Assembly: GCA_947369165.1 (NCBI GenBank)
Contig: CANBKJ010000001.1
Location: forward strand, 32,451 to 96,450
From: an uncultured Lachnoclostridium sp.
Lineage (GTDB): Bacteria; Bacillota; Clostridia; Lachnospirales; Lachnospiraceae
Reading direction: 5' to 3'
DNA length: 64,000 bases
The position numbers were made by a program, and so were the translations under genes. The notes beneath the pieces are model-generated. The model made no database searches. It saw only the letters and a program-made list of their open reading frames with translations, and was not told the origin of the DNA. Positions 56,387-64,000 of the stretch are shown here, in pieces. Position 1 is the stretch's first letter, and each line of letters opens with the position of its first letter.

Positions 56387-57949
56387 GTGAAAAAGAAAAG
56401 TAAGAAGTGGAAAGTATGTGTGTTCGGAGGGGGGGTCTGTGTCTTGGCAGCAGTTATGGCGTTTTTTCTGACCCGTGGAGGAAACAGCGCCATGGCAGAG
56501 GACCAGGTTCAGAAACAGAGTAGTATTTCCCTCAAAAAAATGGATCTGACAAAGTCGGTCAGCGCCACGGGAACGATCGGCAGCAGCCAGAGCCGGACGG
56601 TGTCGGCAGAAGTAAATGGAGTGAAGATAAAAAAGGTATGTGTCAAGGCAGGAGATACGGTCCAAAAGGGAGACACCCTGGTACAATTTGACGAGAGTGA
56701 CCTAAAGAAGGCATTGTCAGAAGCAGAGCAGTCCCTGAGTGATACCAGGGAAGAGGCTGAAAAAAACCTTTCATCCGCCAGGAAACAGTTGTCAGAGGCC
56801 AAAGAATCTTACAGTGAGGGGAAAGAGGGAGCAGCCATGAAGGTAACAGAGACCAAAAAAGAGCTTCGGAGCGCCAAAAAGCAGGTTACGAAATTGAATG
56901 ACCAGATTTCGGAAGAAAAAGATGCAGAGACAAAGAAGCGCCTGCAGGAACAGCTAGTGAAGGCAGAAGAAGCGCAAAAACAGGCAGAGAGTGCCTATGA
57001 ATCGGCAAAGGAATCCCGGAAGAATGAAGAGAAGCAAAATAAAAACAGCGTGGAAAATGCAGAAAATGCCGTGACGACAGCACAGTTAAATAATAAAAAG
57101 AGCATTCGGGAGGCGGAAAAGCAGGTGGAAGATGCCTCTGACACGCTGGAAAAGTGTGCTGTAACAGCTCCCATCTCTGGAATCGTGACAGCAGTAGGTA
57201 TCGAAGAAGGAGAAGTTTATAATGGTAGTGATATGATCCAGATCGATGACAACAGCTCTTATGTGATTTCTACAAGTGTAGATGAATATGACATCAGTAA
57301 AATTGAGGAAGGCCAGCGGGTGGCTGTACTCACAGAGGCAACCGGCGAGGATGAGATCGAGGGTGAGATAAGCTTTGTGGCACCTACCACGGGCAGCAGT
57401 TCCCTCTCTGGGACGACGTCCCAGTCCGCAGGGGGAACGGGAATGAGCAGCACTGCATCATCCTCCAATAGCGGGTATGAGGTAAAAATTGATGTGAAAA
57501 CAGAAGACGAGAGGCTACGCATGGGACTCACAGCCAAATGCAGTATTGTTCTGGAAGAAGTCCGAGATGTGTACGCTGTGCCCTATGATGCGGTCCACGA
57601 AAATGCAGGTGGTTCTTCGGTAGTATATGTCTCTGGTAACACAGTGGAAGAAAAATCCTTCACAGAGATTCCAGTAGAAAAGGGAATGGAAAGTGATTAT
57701 TACGTTGAGATCAGCGGAGATCAGTTAAAGGAGGGAATGGAGATTCTGATATCCACAGATACGGTATCTGACAATGGGGATGATAAGCCCGAAGAAAATG
57801 GATTAGAAATGTTTGGCGGCGGAGCGCCTGGAGCACCAGATGGCCCGGGAAGAGAGCAGATGAAAGAAAGGCGTAGGAATGGAAGTGCGGGAAGCGCCAG
57901 GAGTGGAAGCGCTGGAAATGCCAAGAATGGAGGCGCAAATGTCCGATAA
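56387..57949 (+). CDS. MacA/HlyD-like periplasmic-adaptor protein of an ABC exporter
   Basis: 520 residues. The start is GTG 56387 with AGGAGG 8 bp upstream; the frame extends into the repeat but has no ribosome site there. An N-terminal membrane anchor (VCVFGGGVCVLAAVMAFFL) is followed by two biotinyl-lipoyl half motifs (KKVCVKAGDTVQKGDTLVQF and CAVTAPISGIVTAVGIEEG) around a coiled-coil hairpin rich in Glu, Lys and Ala (residues about 100-255), a beta-barrel domain and a Gly/Arg-rich tail. It connects the MacB-like permease to the outside. It overlaps the ATPase gene by 11 bp. Confidence 0.9.
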   Translation: MKKKSKKWKVCVFGGGVCVLAAVMAFFLTRGGNSAMAEDQVQKQSSISLKKMDLTKSVSATGTIGSSQSRTVSAEVNGVKIKKVCVKAGDTVQKGDTLVQFDESDLKKALSEAEQSLSDTREEAEKNLSSARKQLSEAKESYSEGKEGAAMKVTETKKELRSAKKQVTKLNDQISEEKDAETKKRLQEQLVKAEEAQKQAESAYESAKESRKNEEKQNKNSVENAENAVTTAQLNNKKSIREAEKQVEDASDTLEKCAVTAPISGIVTAVGIEEGEVYNGSDMIQIDDNSSYVISTSVDEYDISKIEEGQRVAVLTEATGEDEIEGEISFVAPTTGSSSLSGTTSQSAGGTGMSSTASSSNSGYEVKIDVKTEDERLRMGLTAKCSIVLEEVRDVYAVPYDAVHENAGGSSVVYVSGNTVEEKSFTEIPVEKGMESDYYVEISGDQLKEGMEILISTDTVSDNGDDKPEENGLEMFGGGAPGAPDGPGREQMKERRRNGSAGSARSGSAGNAKNGGANVR

Positions 57950-58652
57950 AAAGAAGCGGGTGATCGATCTAAAACATATTGTAAAGCGGTTTTATATCGG
58001 TCAGCCAAATGAACTTGAGATTTTACATGAGATTGATCTAAGCGTAGAGAAGGGGGAATTTATCTCCATCGTGGGAGAATCCGGATCTGGAAAGACGACA
58101 CTCATGAACATAATAGGAGCCCTGGACCGGCCTACCGGGGGTGAATATTATTTGGAAGGAACAGATGTATGTCTGGCAAAGGACAAAAAGCTTTCAGAAC
58201 TCAGGAATCAAAAAATAGGTTTTATTTTTCAGACCTATAACCTTATCGCGAGAACAACAGCATTGTCCAATGTAGAGCTCCCGATGCTGTATGCCGGAGT
58301 GGCAAAGGCGGAGCGGACAGCCAGGGCACAGGAGCTTCTATCTATGGTAGGAATGGAAGACCGTATGCAGCACAGGCCGGATGAATTGTCCGGCGGTCAG
58401 AAGCAGCGGGTGGCGATCGCCCGCGCTATGGCAAATGATCCGGCGATCCTCCTTGCCGACGAGCCCACGGGTGCACTGGATTCTAAAACTGGCAGAACGA
58501 TCATGGATATCTTTCACCGGCTGCATAAAGAGCAGGGAAAAACCATCGTGCTGATCACTCATTCCGCGGAACTGGCAGAGGAGACCAGCCGAATTGTTAC
58601 GCTCCGGGATGGAGAAGTGACGGGAATACGAAAAGGAGGTGCTGCATGCTGA
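57939..58652 (+). CDS. MacB-type ABC transporter ATP-binding protein
   Basis: 237 residues. Walker A GESGSGKTTLMN, Q-loop FIFQTYNLI, signature LSGGQKQRVAIARA, Walker B ILLADEPTGALD and switch His LITHSAEL. Start ATG 57939 (MSDKKKRV) with GGAGG upstream. It belongs to the LolD/MacB branch that powers mechanotransmission rather than substrate channels. Coupled at both ends to the adaptor and permease genes by short overlaps. Confidence 0.94.
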   Translation: MSDKKKRVIDLKHIVKRFYIGQPNELEILHEIDLSVEKGEFISIVGESGSGKTTLMNIIGALDRPTGGEYYLEGTDVCLAKDKKLSELRNQKIGFIFQTYNLIARTTALSNVELPMLYAGVAKAERTARAQELLSMVGMEDRMQHRPDELSGGQKQRVAIARAMANDPAILLADEPTGALDSKTGRTIMDIFHRLHKEQGKTIVLITHSAELAEETSRIVTLRDGEVTGIRKGGAAC

Positions 58653-59935
58653 TCCTTGAAAATATCAAGCTTGCCTTTGGGGCACTGCGGGCTAATAAAA
58701 TGCGTGGGTTTCTGACCATGCTGGGAATCATTATCGGAATTGGATCTGTTATCGCCATCATGACGGTGAGTTCCTCTCTGACCACATCTATTTCTGTCTC
58801 CTTTCAGGAAATGGGTGCTAATAATATTACTGTTGGTCTGAAACAATCCGGTGAAGAGGAAGAGGTCAGGCAGAACGGAATGAGGTTTGGTACCTCCGGT
58901 CGTAGCAGCACAGTGGAGGAAGAGGACCGGATTACCGATGAGATGCTGGAAGCATTGACTGCCCGCTTTCCAGATCAGATCGAAGCCATTGCCATCAGTG
59001 AATCGGTGGCGGAGGGCACAGTTAGGAAAAAAGACAGCACAGCGAATATATCCATTACAGGTATAAATGAGGACTATTTTGCCAGCAGTGATATTACGCT
59101 TTTAGCGGGCAGAAAGATAAAAAAAGAAGATCTGGAGGGAAACAAAAAGGTAATCATGGTCTCCGACAAGGTAGTAGAAAATATATTTGATGGAAAATAC
59201 GAAGAGGCTCTCTGGAAAGAGATCAGCGTGGAGATCAATGATGTTTATGTTTCCTATTACATCGTAGGTATATACAAATATGAAGAAAGCAGTTCTTTTT
59301 CTTCGTCCTCGGATGATGAAGTGGTTACATCAGCTTATATTCCTCTGACTACAGGAAAAGAACAGATTCATGCAGATGACGGATACGATCATTTTACGGT
59401 GGTCACAGCAGCGGGATTATCGAGTGTATCTGCCTTTGCCCAGGAGCTGGAAATCTTTTTTCTTCCATATTATGCGGCAAACGATGATTATGAGATCACT
59501 GCCACCACAATGGAATCCATGACAGAATCCATGAATGACATGATTCAGACGGTATCAGCTGCCATTGCGTTTATTGCAGGAATTTCCCTGCTGGTAGGGG
59601 GAATTGGCGTAATGAATATCATGCTGGTATCCATAACGGAACGGACTCGGGAAATCGGCACCAGAAAGGCACTGGGAGCAAAAAATAGCTTTATCCGGCT
59701 CCAGTTTATCATCGAATCGATGATCTTGTGCCTGGTAGGCGGGTGTCTTGGGATTCTTTTAGGATTTGGACTGGGAGCAGTGGCGGCAACGCTGTTGGGG
59801 TATTCCGCCTCAGCTCCTGTGGCGGCAATTCTCATTGCCGTGGGATTTTCCATGACTATCGGGTTATTTTTCGGCTATTATCCCGCAAACAAGGCGGCAA
59901 AACTGGATCCTATCGAAGCGCTGCGCTACGAATAA
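58646..59935 (+). CDS. MacB/FtsX-type ABC transporter permease
   Basis: 429 residues. First helix in the family start LRANKMRGFLTMLGIIIGIG, then a large extracytoplasmic MacB core domain (about residues 45-280), then three C-terminal helices (FIAGISLLVGGIGVMNIMLV, REIGTRKALGAK, GFSMTIGLFFGYYPANKAAK). With the adaptor and ATPase it forms a tripartite-like exporter, probably for a peptide or antimicrobial. AAGGAGG before ATG. Confidence 0.93.
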   Translation: MLILENIKLAFGALRANKMRGFLTMLGIIIGIGSVIAIMTVSSSLTTSISVSFQEMGANNITVGLKQSGEEEEVRQNGMRFGTSGRSSTVEEEDRITDEMLEALTARFPDQIEAIAISESVAEGTVRKKDSTANISITGINEDYFASSDITLLAGRKIKKEDLEGNKKVIMVSDKVVENIFDGKYEEALWKEISVEINDVYVSYYIVGIYKYEESSSFSSSSDDEVVTSAYIPLTTGKEQIHADDGYDHFTVVTAAGLSSVSAFAQELEIFFLPYYAANDDYEITATTMESMTESMNDMIQTVSAAIAFIAGISLLVGGIGVMNIMLVSITERTREIGTRKALGAKNSFIRLQFIIESMILCLVGGCLGILLGFGLGAVAATLLGYSASAPVAAILIAVGFSMTIGLFFGYYPANKAAKLDPIEALRYE

Positions 59936-59950
59936 AAGAATCTTTACAAA

Positions 59951-59992
59951 AAAGAAAAGGCATGGTACACTGATACTATGCTTTTTTCTTTT
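59951..59992 (+). terminator. Terminator after the MacB-like operon
   Basis: Arms 59951-59967 and 59974-59991 (AAAGAAAAGGCATGGTA and TACTATGCTTTTTTCTTT) pair with one bulge and a 6-nt loop, with a T-rich right arm. Confidence 0.75.
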
Positions 59993-60073
59993 ATGAAGAA
60001 AGTTCTTTCGATATTCAGATTTTGTTCCCGATTATTACTTATTCAACAGGCTTGAATCAATAGAAAAAAATAG

Positions 60074-60102
60074 TTGACAGTTTATCAACATTGGTGTAGT
60101 AT
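60074..60102 (+). promoter_or_regulatory. recA promoter
   Basis: Consensus TTGACA (60074-60079), 17-bp spacer, TAGTAT (60097-60102). The SOS box follows just downstream. Confidence 0.85.
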
Positions 60103-60113
60103 ATCTATATATA

Positions 60114-60125
60114 GAACAAGTGTTC
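60114..60125 (+). promoter_or_regulatory. LexA (SOS) box of recA
   Basis: GAACAAGTGTTC matches the core GAACnnnnGTTC of the Gram-positive LexA site and lies 11 bp after the -10, so repression by LexA and induction by DNA damage are expected. Confidence 0.85.
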
Positions 60126-60172
60126 CGAAATGAAGTTCGATTATTTTTTGATAATTTATGGAGGATATTGAA

Positions 60173-61243
60173 ATGATGGAGAAAGATCAAAATAAAGTAA
60201 AAGCATTAGAGTCTGCGATTGCGCAGATAGAAAAACAGTATGGAAAAGGCTCTGTGATGAAATTGGGTGATACCACATCGCGAATGGGCGTTGAAGTAGT
60301 ACCTACCGGTTCCCTCAGTCTGGATATCGCCCTGGGAGTCGGCGGTATTCCTAAGGGAAGGATTATCGAGGTCTATGGTCCCGAATCCAGTGGTAAGACC
60401 ACCGTTGCCCTGCATATGGTGGCAGAAGTGCAGAAACGGGGAGGAATTGCGGGATTTATTGACGCAGAGCATGCGCTGGATCCCACCTATGCCCGGAATA
60501 TCGGAGTGGACATCGATGAATTATACATATCTCAGCCGGATTGCGGTGAACAGGCCCTGGAGATCACCGAGACGATGGTGCGCTCGGGAGCGGTGGATAT
60601 TGTGATCGTGGATTCGGTGGCAGCTCTTGTACCGAAAGCAGAGATCGACGGAGACATGGGAGACAGTCATGTAGGACTCCAGGCAAGGCTGATGAGTCAG
60701 GCGCTGAGAAAGCTTACAAGTGTTATTAATAAATCAAATTGCATCGTCATATTCATCAACCAGCTCCGGGAGAAGATTGGTGTTATGTTTGGCAATCCAG
60801 AGACTACCACGGGTGGCCGTGCCCTGAAATTTTATGCTTCGGTGCGACTTGATGTCAGAAGAGTGGAGACATTGAAACAGGGTGGTGAGATGATCGGTAA
60901 TCACGTCCGCGTAAAAGTGGTCAAAAATAAGGTGGCACCTCCTTTCCAGGAGGCAGAATTTGATATCATGTTCGGAAAGGGAATTTCCAGAGAAGGCGAT
61001 GTTCTGGATCTTGCCACAAAGAACGATATTATTGCGAAAAGCGGAGCATGGTATTCCTATAAAGGAGAGAAGATCGGACAGGGACGGGAGAATGCCAAGA
61101 CTTATCTTGCGGATAATTCGGCAGTATTTGAAGAGGTAGAACGTCAGGTACGTGCCAGGTACGTGGAACAGCCAGAAGAAGAGGCTCCCGCCGAGGAAAA
61201 GGAGAGTAAAAAGAAAAAATCCTCAGTGAAGGAAGAGAAGTAA
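60173..61243 (+). CDS. recA: Recombinase A
   Basis: DNA strand exchange and SOS co-protease. 356 residues. GGAGGA precedes ATG 60173; ATG 60158 overlaps that site and is rejected. Walker [16 protein letters not shown], Walker [16 protein letters not shown], loop 2 region [19 protein letters not shown]. The C-terminal tail is acidic and then Lys-rich ([20 protein letters not shown]); its coding sequence is repeated once more downstream. Promoter and LexA box are clear. recX follows. Confidence 0.97.
   Translation: MMEKDQNKVKALESAIAQIEKQYGKGSVMKLGDTTSRMGVEVVPTGSLSLDIALGVGGIPKGRIIEVYGPESSGKTTVALHMVAEVQKRGGIAGFIDAEHALDPTYARNIGVDIDELYISQPDCGEQALEITETMVRSGAVDIVIVDSVAALVPKAEIDGDMGDSHVGLQARLMSQALRKLTSVINKSNCIVIFINQLREKIGVMFGNPETTTGGRALKFYASVRLDVRRVETLKQGGEMIGNHVRVKVVKNKVAPPFQEAEFDIMFGKGISREGDVLDLATKNDIIAKSGAWYSYKGEKIGQGRENAKTYLADNSAVFEEVERQVRARYVEQPEEEAPAEEKESKKKKSSVKEEK
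61168..61243 (+). repeat. recA tail duplication, first copy
   Basis: The last 76 bp of recA, including its stop. It matches 61273-61348 with one mismatch (GAGGCTCC against GAAGCTCC), at a period of 105 bp. Confidence 0.95.
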
Positions 61244-61272
61244 AAGGGATTGCTTCATAAAAGGCAGGAATG

Positions 61273-61348
61273 ACAGCCAGAAGAAGAAGCTCCCGCCGAG
61301 GAAAAGGAGAGTAAAAAGAAAAAATCCTCAGTGAAGGAAGAGAAGTAA
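61273..61348 (+). repeat. recA tail duplication, second copy (untranslated)
   Basis: A copy of the recA 3' end lying after the recA stop. It ends TAAGGA, and that AAGGA probably serves as the ribosome site of recX, whose ATG is at 61359. No start codon places it in a gene of its own. Confidence 0.93.
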
Positions 61349-61358
61349 GGATTCATTT

Positions 61359-61856
61359 ATGAAAAACTGGGAAGAAAAACACAGTGCGCCATACCATTTT
61401 TCCGATGAAGAATGCAAAAGGGCGGCCTCCAAAGCTATGGCGCTTTTACTTCACAAAGACCGGACCAGATTAGAACTTGCCAGCCGCCTTGACCGGGAAG
61501 GATTTTCCGAACAGGCCTCTCTGGAGGCAATGAAATATGTAGAGCATTTTGGCTATATCAATGATCATAGATATGTGGAAAATTATCTCATGTTTCAAAA
61601 AGGGAAGCGGAGCCGCCGGGAGATTTTTTATAAGCTGTCAGAAAAGGGAATTTCAGATGAACTGATCCGGCAGGTGATGGAGGAAACAGAGTATCCGGGG
61701 GAAGAGGAAGCGATTGAATTATTGATTTACAAGAGATTAAAAGGAAAGCAGCCAGGAGACCTTTCTTATGAGGAAAAGGGAAAAATATTTGCATATCTTG
61801 GACGAAAGGGATATGAGATGAATACCGTGAAGAAAGTGTTTTCACAACTGGTCTAA
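61359..61856 (+). CDS. recX: RecA regulator RecX
   Basis: 165 residues of three-helix repeats, binding and modulating RecA filaments. Seen: ASKAMALLLHKDRTRLELAS, YVEHFGYINDHRYVENYLMF and KLSEKGISDELIRQVMEE, the family's repeat pattern. It follows recA after the duplicated tail. ATG 61359 has AAGGA 7 bp upstream. Probably expressed by read-through from recA and hence SOS-induced. Confidence 0.9.
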   Translation: MKNWEEKHSAPYHFSDEECKRAASKAMALLLHKDRTRLELASRLDREGFSEQASLEAMKYVEHFGYINDHRYVENYLMFQKGKRSRREIFYKLSEKGISDELIRQVMEETEYPGEEEAIELLIYKRLKGKQPGDLSYEEKGKIFAYLGRKGYEMNTVKKVFSQLV

Positions 61857-61867
61857 TGACGTTATAC

Positions 61868-61896
61868 TTGACAACCAATCATAAAAAGTGTAAAAT
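61868..61896 (+). promoter_or_regulatory. Promoter of rny
   Basis: TTGACA (61868-61873), 17-bp spacer, TAAAAT (61891-61896), 50 bp before the start. Confidence 0.8.
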
Positions 61897-61946
61897 TGAA
61901 GTGTTGTATTTATGTGCAATGAAAACTAAATTAAGGAGGTGCTCCT

Positions 61947-63518
61947 GTGCCAGAGTTAAGTGTAGGTTTTGTGGTCGGCGCAGTCATCGTAATCCTTGCT
62001 CTTATTGCAGTAACAGCACTGGTTGCCTGGAAATGTGCTATTTCTTATCGTATTAAAGTTGGAGAAGCTAAGGTAGGAAGTGCAGAAGAGAAAGCAAGGG
62101 AGATTATTGATGATGCATTAAAGACGGCAGAAACTAAAAAGCGTGAAGCTCTTCTGGAAGCCAAAGAGGAAAATCTCAAGGCCAAGAATGAACTTGATCG
62201 TGAGACCAAGGAGAGAAGAGCCGAGATCCAGCGCTACGAAAAACGGGTGCTGGGTAAGGAAGAGACTTTGGACAAGAAACTGGATGCACTCGAGAAACGG
62301 GAATCAAAGCTCACCACTAAATTGGCGGAATTTGAAAAAGAAAAAGAGACAGTAGAAGAACTCCGTCAGAGCCATTTGCGTGAGTTGGAAAAGATTTCGG
62401 GTCTCACCTCCGAACAGGCGAAAGATTATTTATTGCGAACTGTGGAAGAAGATGTGAAACATGAGACTGCAGTTTTAGTAAAAGAATTGGAGCGTCAGGC
62501 AAAGGATGATGCGGATAAGAAAGCGAAGGAGTATATTGTGAACGCCATACAGAAATGTGCGGCAGATCATGTATCAGAAGCTACGATATCAGTGGTTCCA
62601 TTGCCAAGTGATGAGATGAAGGGAAGGATTATCGGTAGAGAAGGAAGAAATATCCGGACGCTTGAGAATCTAACCGGTATTGATCTAATCATTGATGATA
62701 CACCGGAAGCAGTTATTTTATCCGGTTTTGATCCAATTCGTCGTGAAATAGCCAGAATTGCTTTGGAAAAGTTAATCGTGGATGGCAGAATTCACCCTGC
62801 CAGAATCGAAGAAATGGTTGAAAAAGCAAAAAAAGAAGTTGAAACAATGATTCGTGAAGAAGGGGAAGCAGCAGCACTTGAGGTTGGTGTGCATGGAATA
62901 CATCCAGAACTGATTCGTCTTCTGGGTAAAATGAAGTTCAGAACTAGTTATGGTCAGAATGCGTTAAAGCATTCCATTGAGGTTGCTCACTTGTCCGGTC
63001 TTCTTGCGGGAGAACTTGGGGCGGATGTGCGTATGGCAAAACGTGCGGGACTGCTTCATGATATTGGAAAATCAGTAGACCATGATATGGAAGGTTCACA
63101 CATCCAGCTGGGTGTGGAGCTTTGCCGCAAGTTTAAAGAATCTGCATTAGTGATCAATGCAGTAGAGGCGCATCACGGAGATGTGGAACCGGAGAGTTTG
63201 ATTGCCTGCGTTGTTCAGGCAGCGGATGCAATATCTGCAGCTCGTCCTGGTGCGAGAAGAGAAACCTTAGAAACATACACGAACAGATTGAAACAATTAG
63301 AGGATATTTCAAACGGCTTTAAAGGTGTCGACAAATCTTTTGCCATTCAGGCAGGTAGAGAAGTTCGAGTTATTGTAGTTCCGGATCAGATTGATGATGA
63401 TGCGATGGTACTGTTAGCAAGGGACATATCAAAACAGATTGAGTCTGAGCTTCAGTATCCTGGTCAGATCAAGGTAAACGTGATTCGTGAATCCAGAGTT
63501 GTGGACTATGCGAAATAG
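61947..63518 (+). CDS. rny: Ribonuclease Y
   Basis: A membrane-anchored endoribonuclease that starts mRNA decay in Firmicutes. 523 residues, GTG start 61947 behind AAGGAGGTG. An N-terminal membrane helix ([20 protein letters not shown]) is followed by a long coiled coil (about 30-180), a KH domain ([17 protein letters not shown]) and an HD domain with the metal-binding pair in [14 protein letters not shown]. Length and order are standard. Its own promoter lies after recX and a strong terminator follows. Confidence 0.97.
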   Translation: MPELSVGFVVGAVIVILALIAVTALVAWKCAISYRIKVGEAKVGSAEEKAREIIDDALKTAETKKREALLEAKEENLKAKNELDRETKERRAEIQRYEKRVLGKEETLDKKLDALEKRESKLTTKLAEFEKEKETVEELRQSHLRELEKISGLTSEQAKDYLLRTVEEDVKHETAVLVKELERQAKDDADKKAKEYIVNAIQKCAADHVSEATISVVPLPSDEMKGRIIGREGRNIRTLENLTGIDLIIDDTPEAVILSGFDPIRREIARIALEKLIVDGRIHPARIEEMVEKAKKEVETMIREEGEAAALEVGVHGIHPELIRLLGKMKFRTSYGQNALKHSIEVAHLSGLLAGELGADVRMAKRAGLLHDIGKSVDHDMEGSHIQLGVELCRKFKESALVINAVEAHHGDVEPESLIACVVQAADAISAARPGARRETLETYTNRLKQLEDISNGFKGVDKSFAIQAGREVRVIVVPDQIDDDAMVLLARDISKQIESELQYPGQIKVNVIRESRVVDYAK

Positions 63519-63578
63519 GAACGGATGGAAATTGCTGATTTGATTGCATACGAAACATTATATTTGTTAAGAGTAAAT

Positions 63579-63628
63579 AAACCCACTGTATATAAGCAGT
63601 TAAAATTGCTTATATACAGTGGGTTTTC
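63579..63628. terminator. Strong terminator after rny
   Basis: Perfect 20-bp stem, arms 63579-63598 and 63607-63626 (AAACCCACTG... and ...CAGTGGGTTT), 8-nt loop, ending in TTTT. The remaining stretch to 63802 holds no gene; a GTCTATAGAC palindrome lies at 63741-63750. Confidence 0.9.
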
Positions 63629-63802
63629 GTTGCCTTTGAGAAAGTATAAATGTTTGCTGCTAGTAATTTAATAGGATGTTGGAGAAGAAGATCGAAGGGA
63701 AAGGTTCACTATGGTTCATGCTATTTCGATAACTATTGATGTCTATAGACTATACCAAAAAATGACATTTTTTGATATTGTTTTTTTGGAAGTTGTGCGC
63801 AT

Positions 63803-64000
63803 ATGACGGACGAACAAATTAATAAATCCATAGGTACAAAAATATTATTAAAAAGAACAGAAAAGAATTATACCAGAGAAACAGTGGCGGATTTGGCGGA
63901 TATTTCAAGTTCTTTTTTATATGAAATTGAGACAGGTAGAAAAGGTTTTACCGTCGCTGTTTTATATCGTATAGCCATGGCTTTGGAAACAGATGTAGTG
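63803..64000 (+). CDS. XRE-family helix-turn-helix regulator, cut by the window end
   Basis: 66 codons are visible, open to the last base. The sequence shows a Cro/C1-type fold: LLKRTEKNYTRETVADLADI, SSSFLYEIETGRKGF, AVLYRIAMALE. This resembles the agr-linked XRE protein at 34999 only in general fold. The 10-bp palindrome 53 bp upstream may be its operator. What lies beyond cannot be told. Confidence 0.82.
   Translation, partial: MTDEQINKSIGTKILLKRTEKNYTRETVADLADISSSFLYEIETGRKGFTVAVLYRIAMALETDVV

Noticed and set aside
63526..63669. About 47-codon frame after rny
   Set aside because: It runs straight through a perfect 20-bp terminator stem and has no clear ribosome site.

Overview
The window looks like chromosome from an anaerobic, spore-forming Gram-positive of the Clostridia, most likely the family Lachnospiraceae. 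This rests on the order rho, rpmE, DUF1385, prmC, prfA; on genes typical of the group (DUF4364, TIGR01212 radical SAM, an eukaryote-like UDP-sugar pyrophosphorylase); on strong AGGAGG ribosome sites; and on a SpoIID-like sporulation gene. It is mostly housekeeping DNA on the plus strand, with several accessory islands. The assignment comes from protein recognition by eye, not a database search.

Layout. 1-6.6 kb: the 3' part of cca, a cytosolic sensor-diguanylate cyclase, tex and a lipoprotein. 6.7-11.3 kb: a minus-strand SpoIID-like/peptidoglycan-binding gene split in two by a 3.3-kb element that carries a large serine recombinase, a small recombinase-linked ORF and an alcohol dehydrogenase. 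Joining the two gene parts at a shared TACCA restores the frame, as in the skin elements of sigK. 11.4-17.4 kb: a heterodimeric ABC exporter, cysK, araD and an unknown protein. 17.5-20.1 kb: an ArsR-controlled Zn/Cd efflux operon. 20.2-24.8 kb: O-acetylhomoserine sulfhydrylase and a large BspA-like exported protein. 24.8-28 kb: a minus-strand group (Zn-ribbon regulator, DUF4364, radical SAM, malic enzyme). 28.1-34.7 kb: UDP-sugar pyrophosphorylase, rho, rpmE, DUF1385, prmC, prfA.

35-38.2 kb holds a full agr-type quorum-sensing locus: an XRE regulator and AgrC-like kinase, then convergent agrB-agrD (the 45-codon agrD was read directly from the sequence) and a LytTR regulator, followed by a YitT membrane protein and a secreted CE1-type esterase. 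41.4-46.4 kb: a membrane PAS-receiver protein, an AI-2E-family transporter, a hemerythrin protein, a short-chain dehydrogenase and a phosphopantetheinyl transferase. 46.4-49 kb: a TetM-like ribosomal GTPase fused to a YacP/Rae1-like NYN nuclease domain. 49-56 kb: SpoU methyltransferase, NfeD, SPFH protein, argF, citrate synthase, coaX, dus. 56.4-59.9 kb: a MacAB-like export system. 60-63.5 kb: SOS-controlled recA, recX and rny. The window ends in a truncated XRE regulator.

Features the gene list does not explain: a near-identical 160-bp structured repeat at 32.6 kb and, inverted, at 56.2 kb, where it supplies the end of dus; a tandem duplication of the recA 3' end; and a nested dyad upstream of argF. 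No rRNA, tRNA or CRISPR array was seen.
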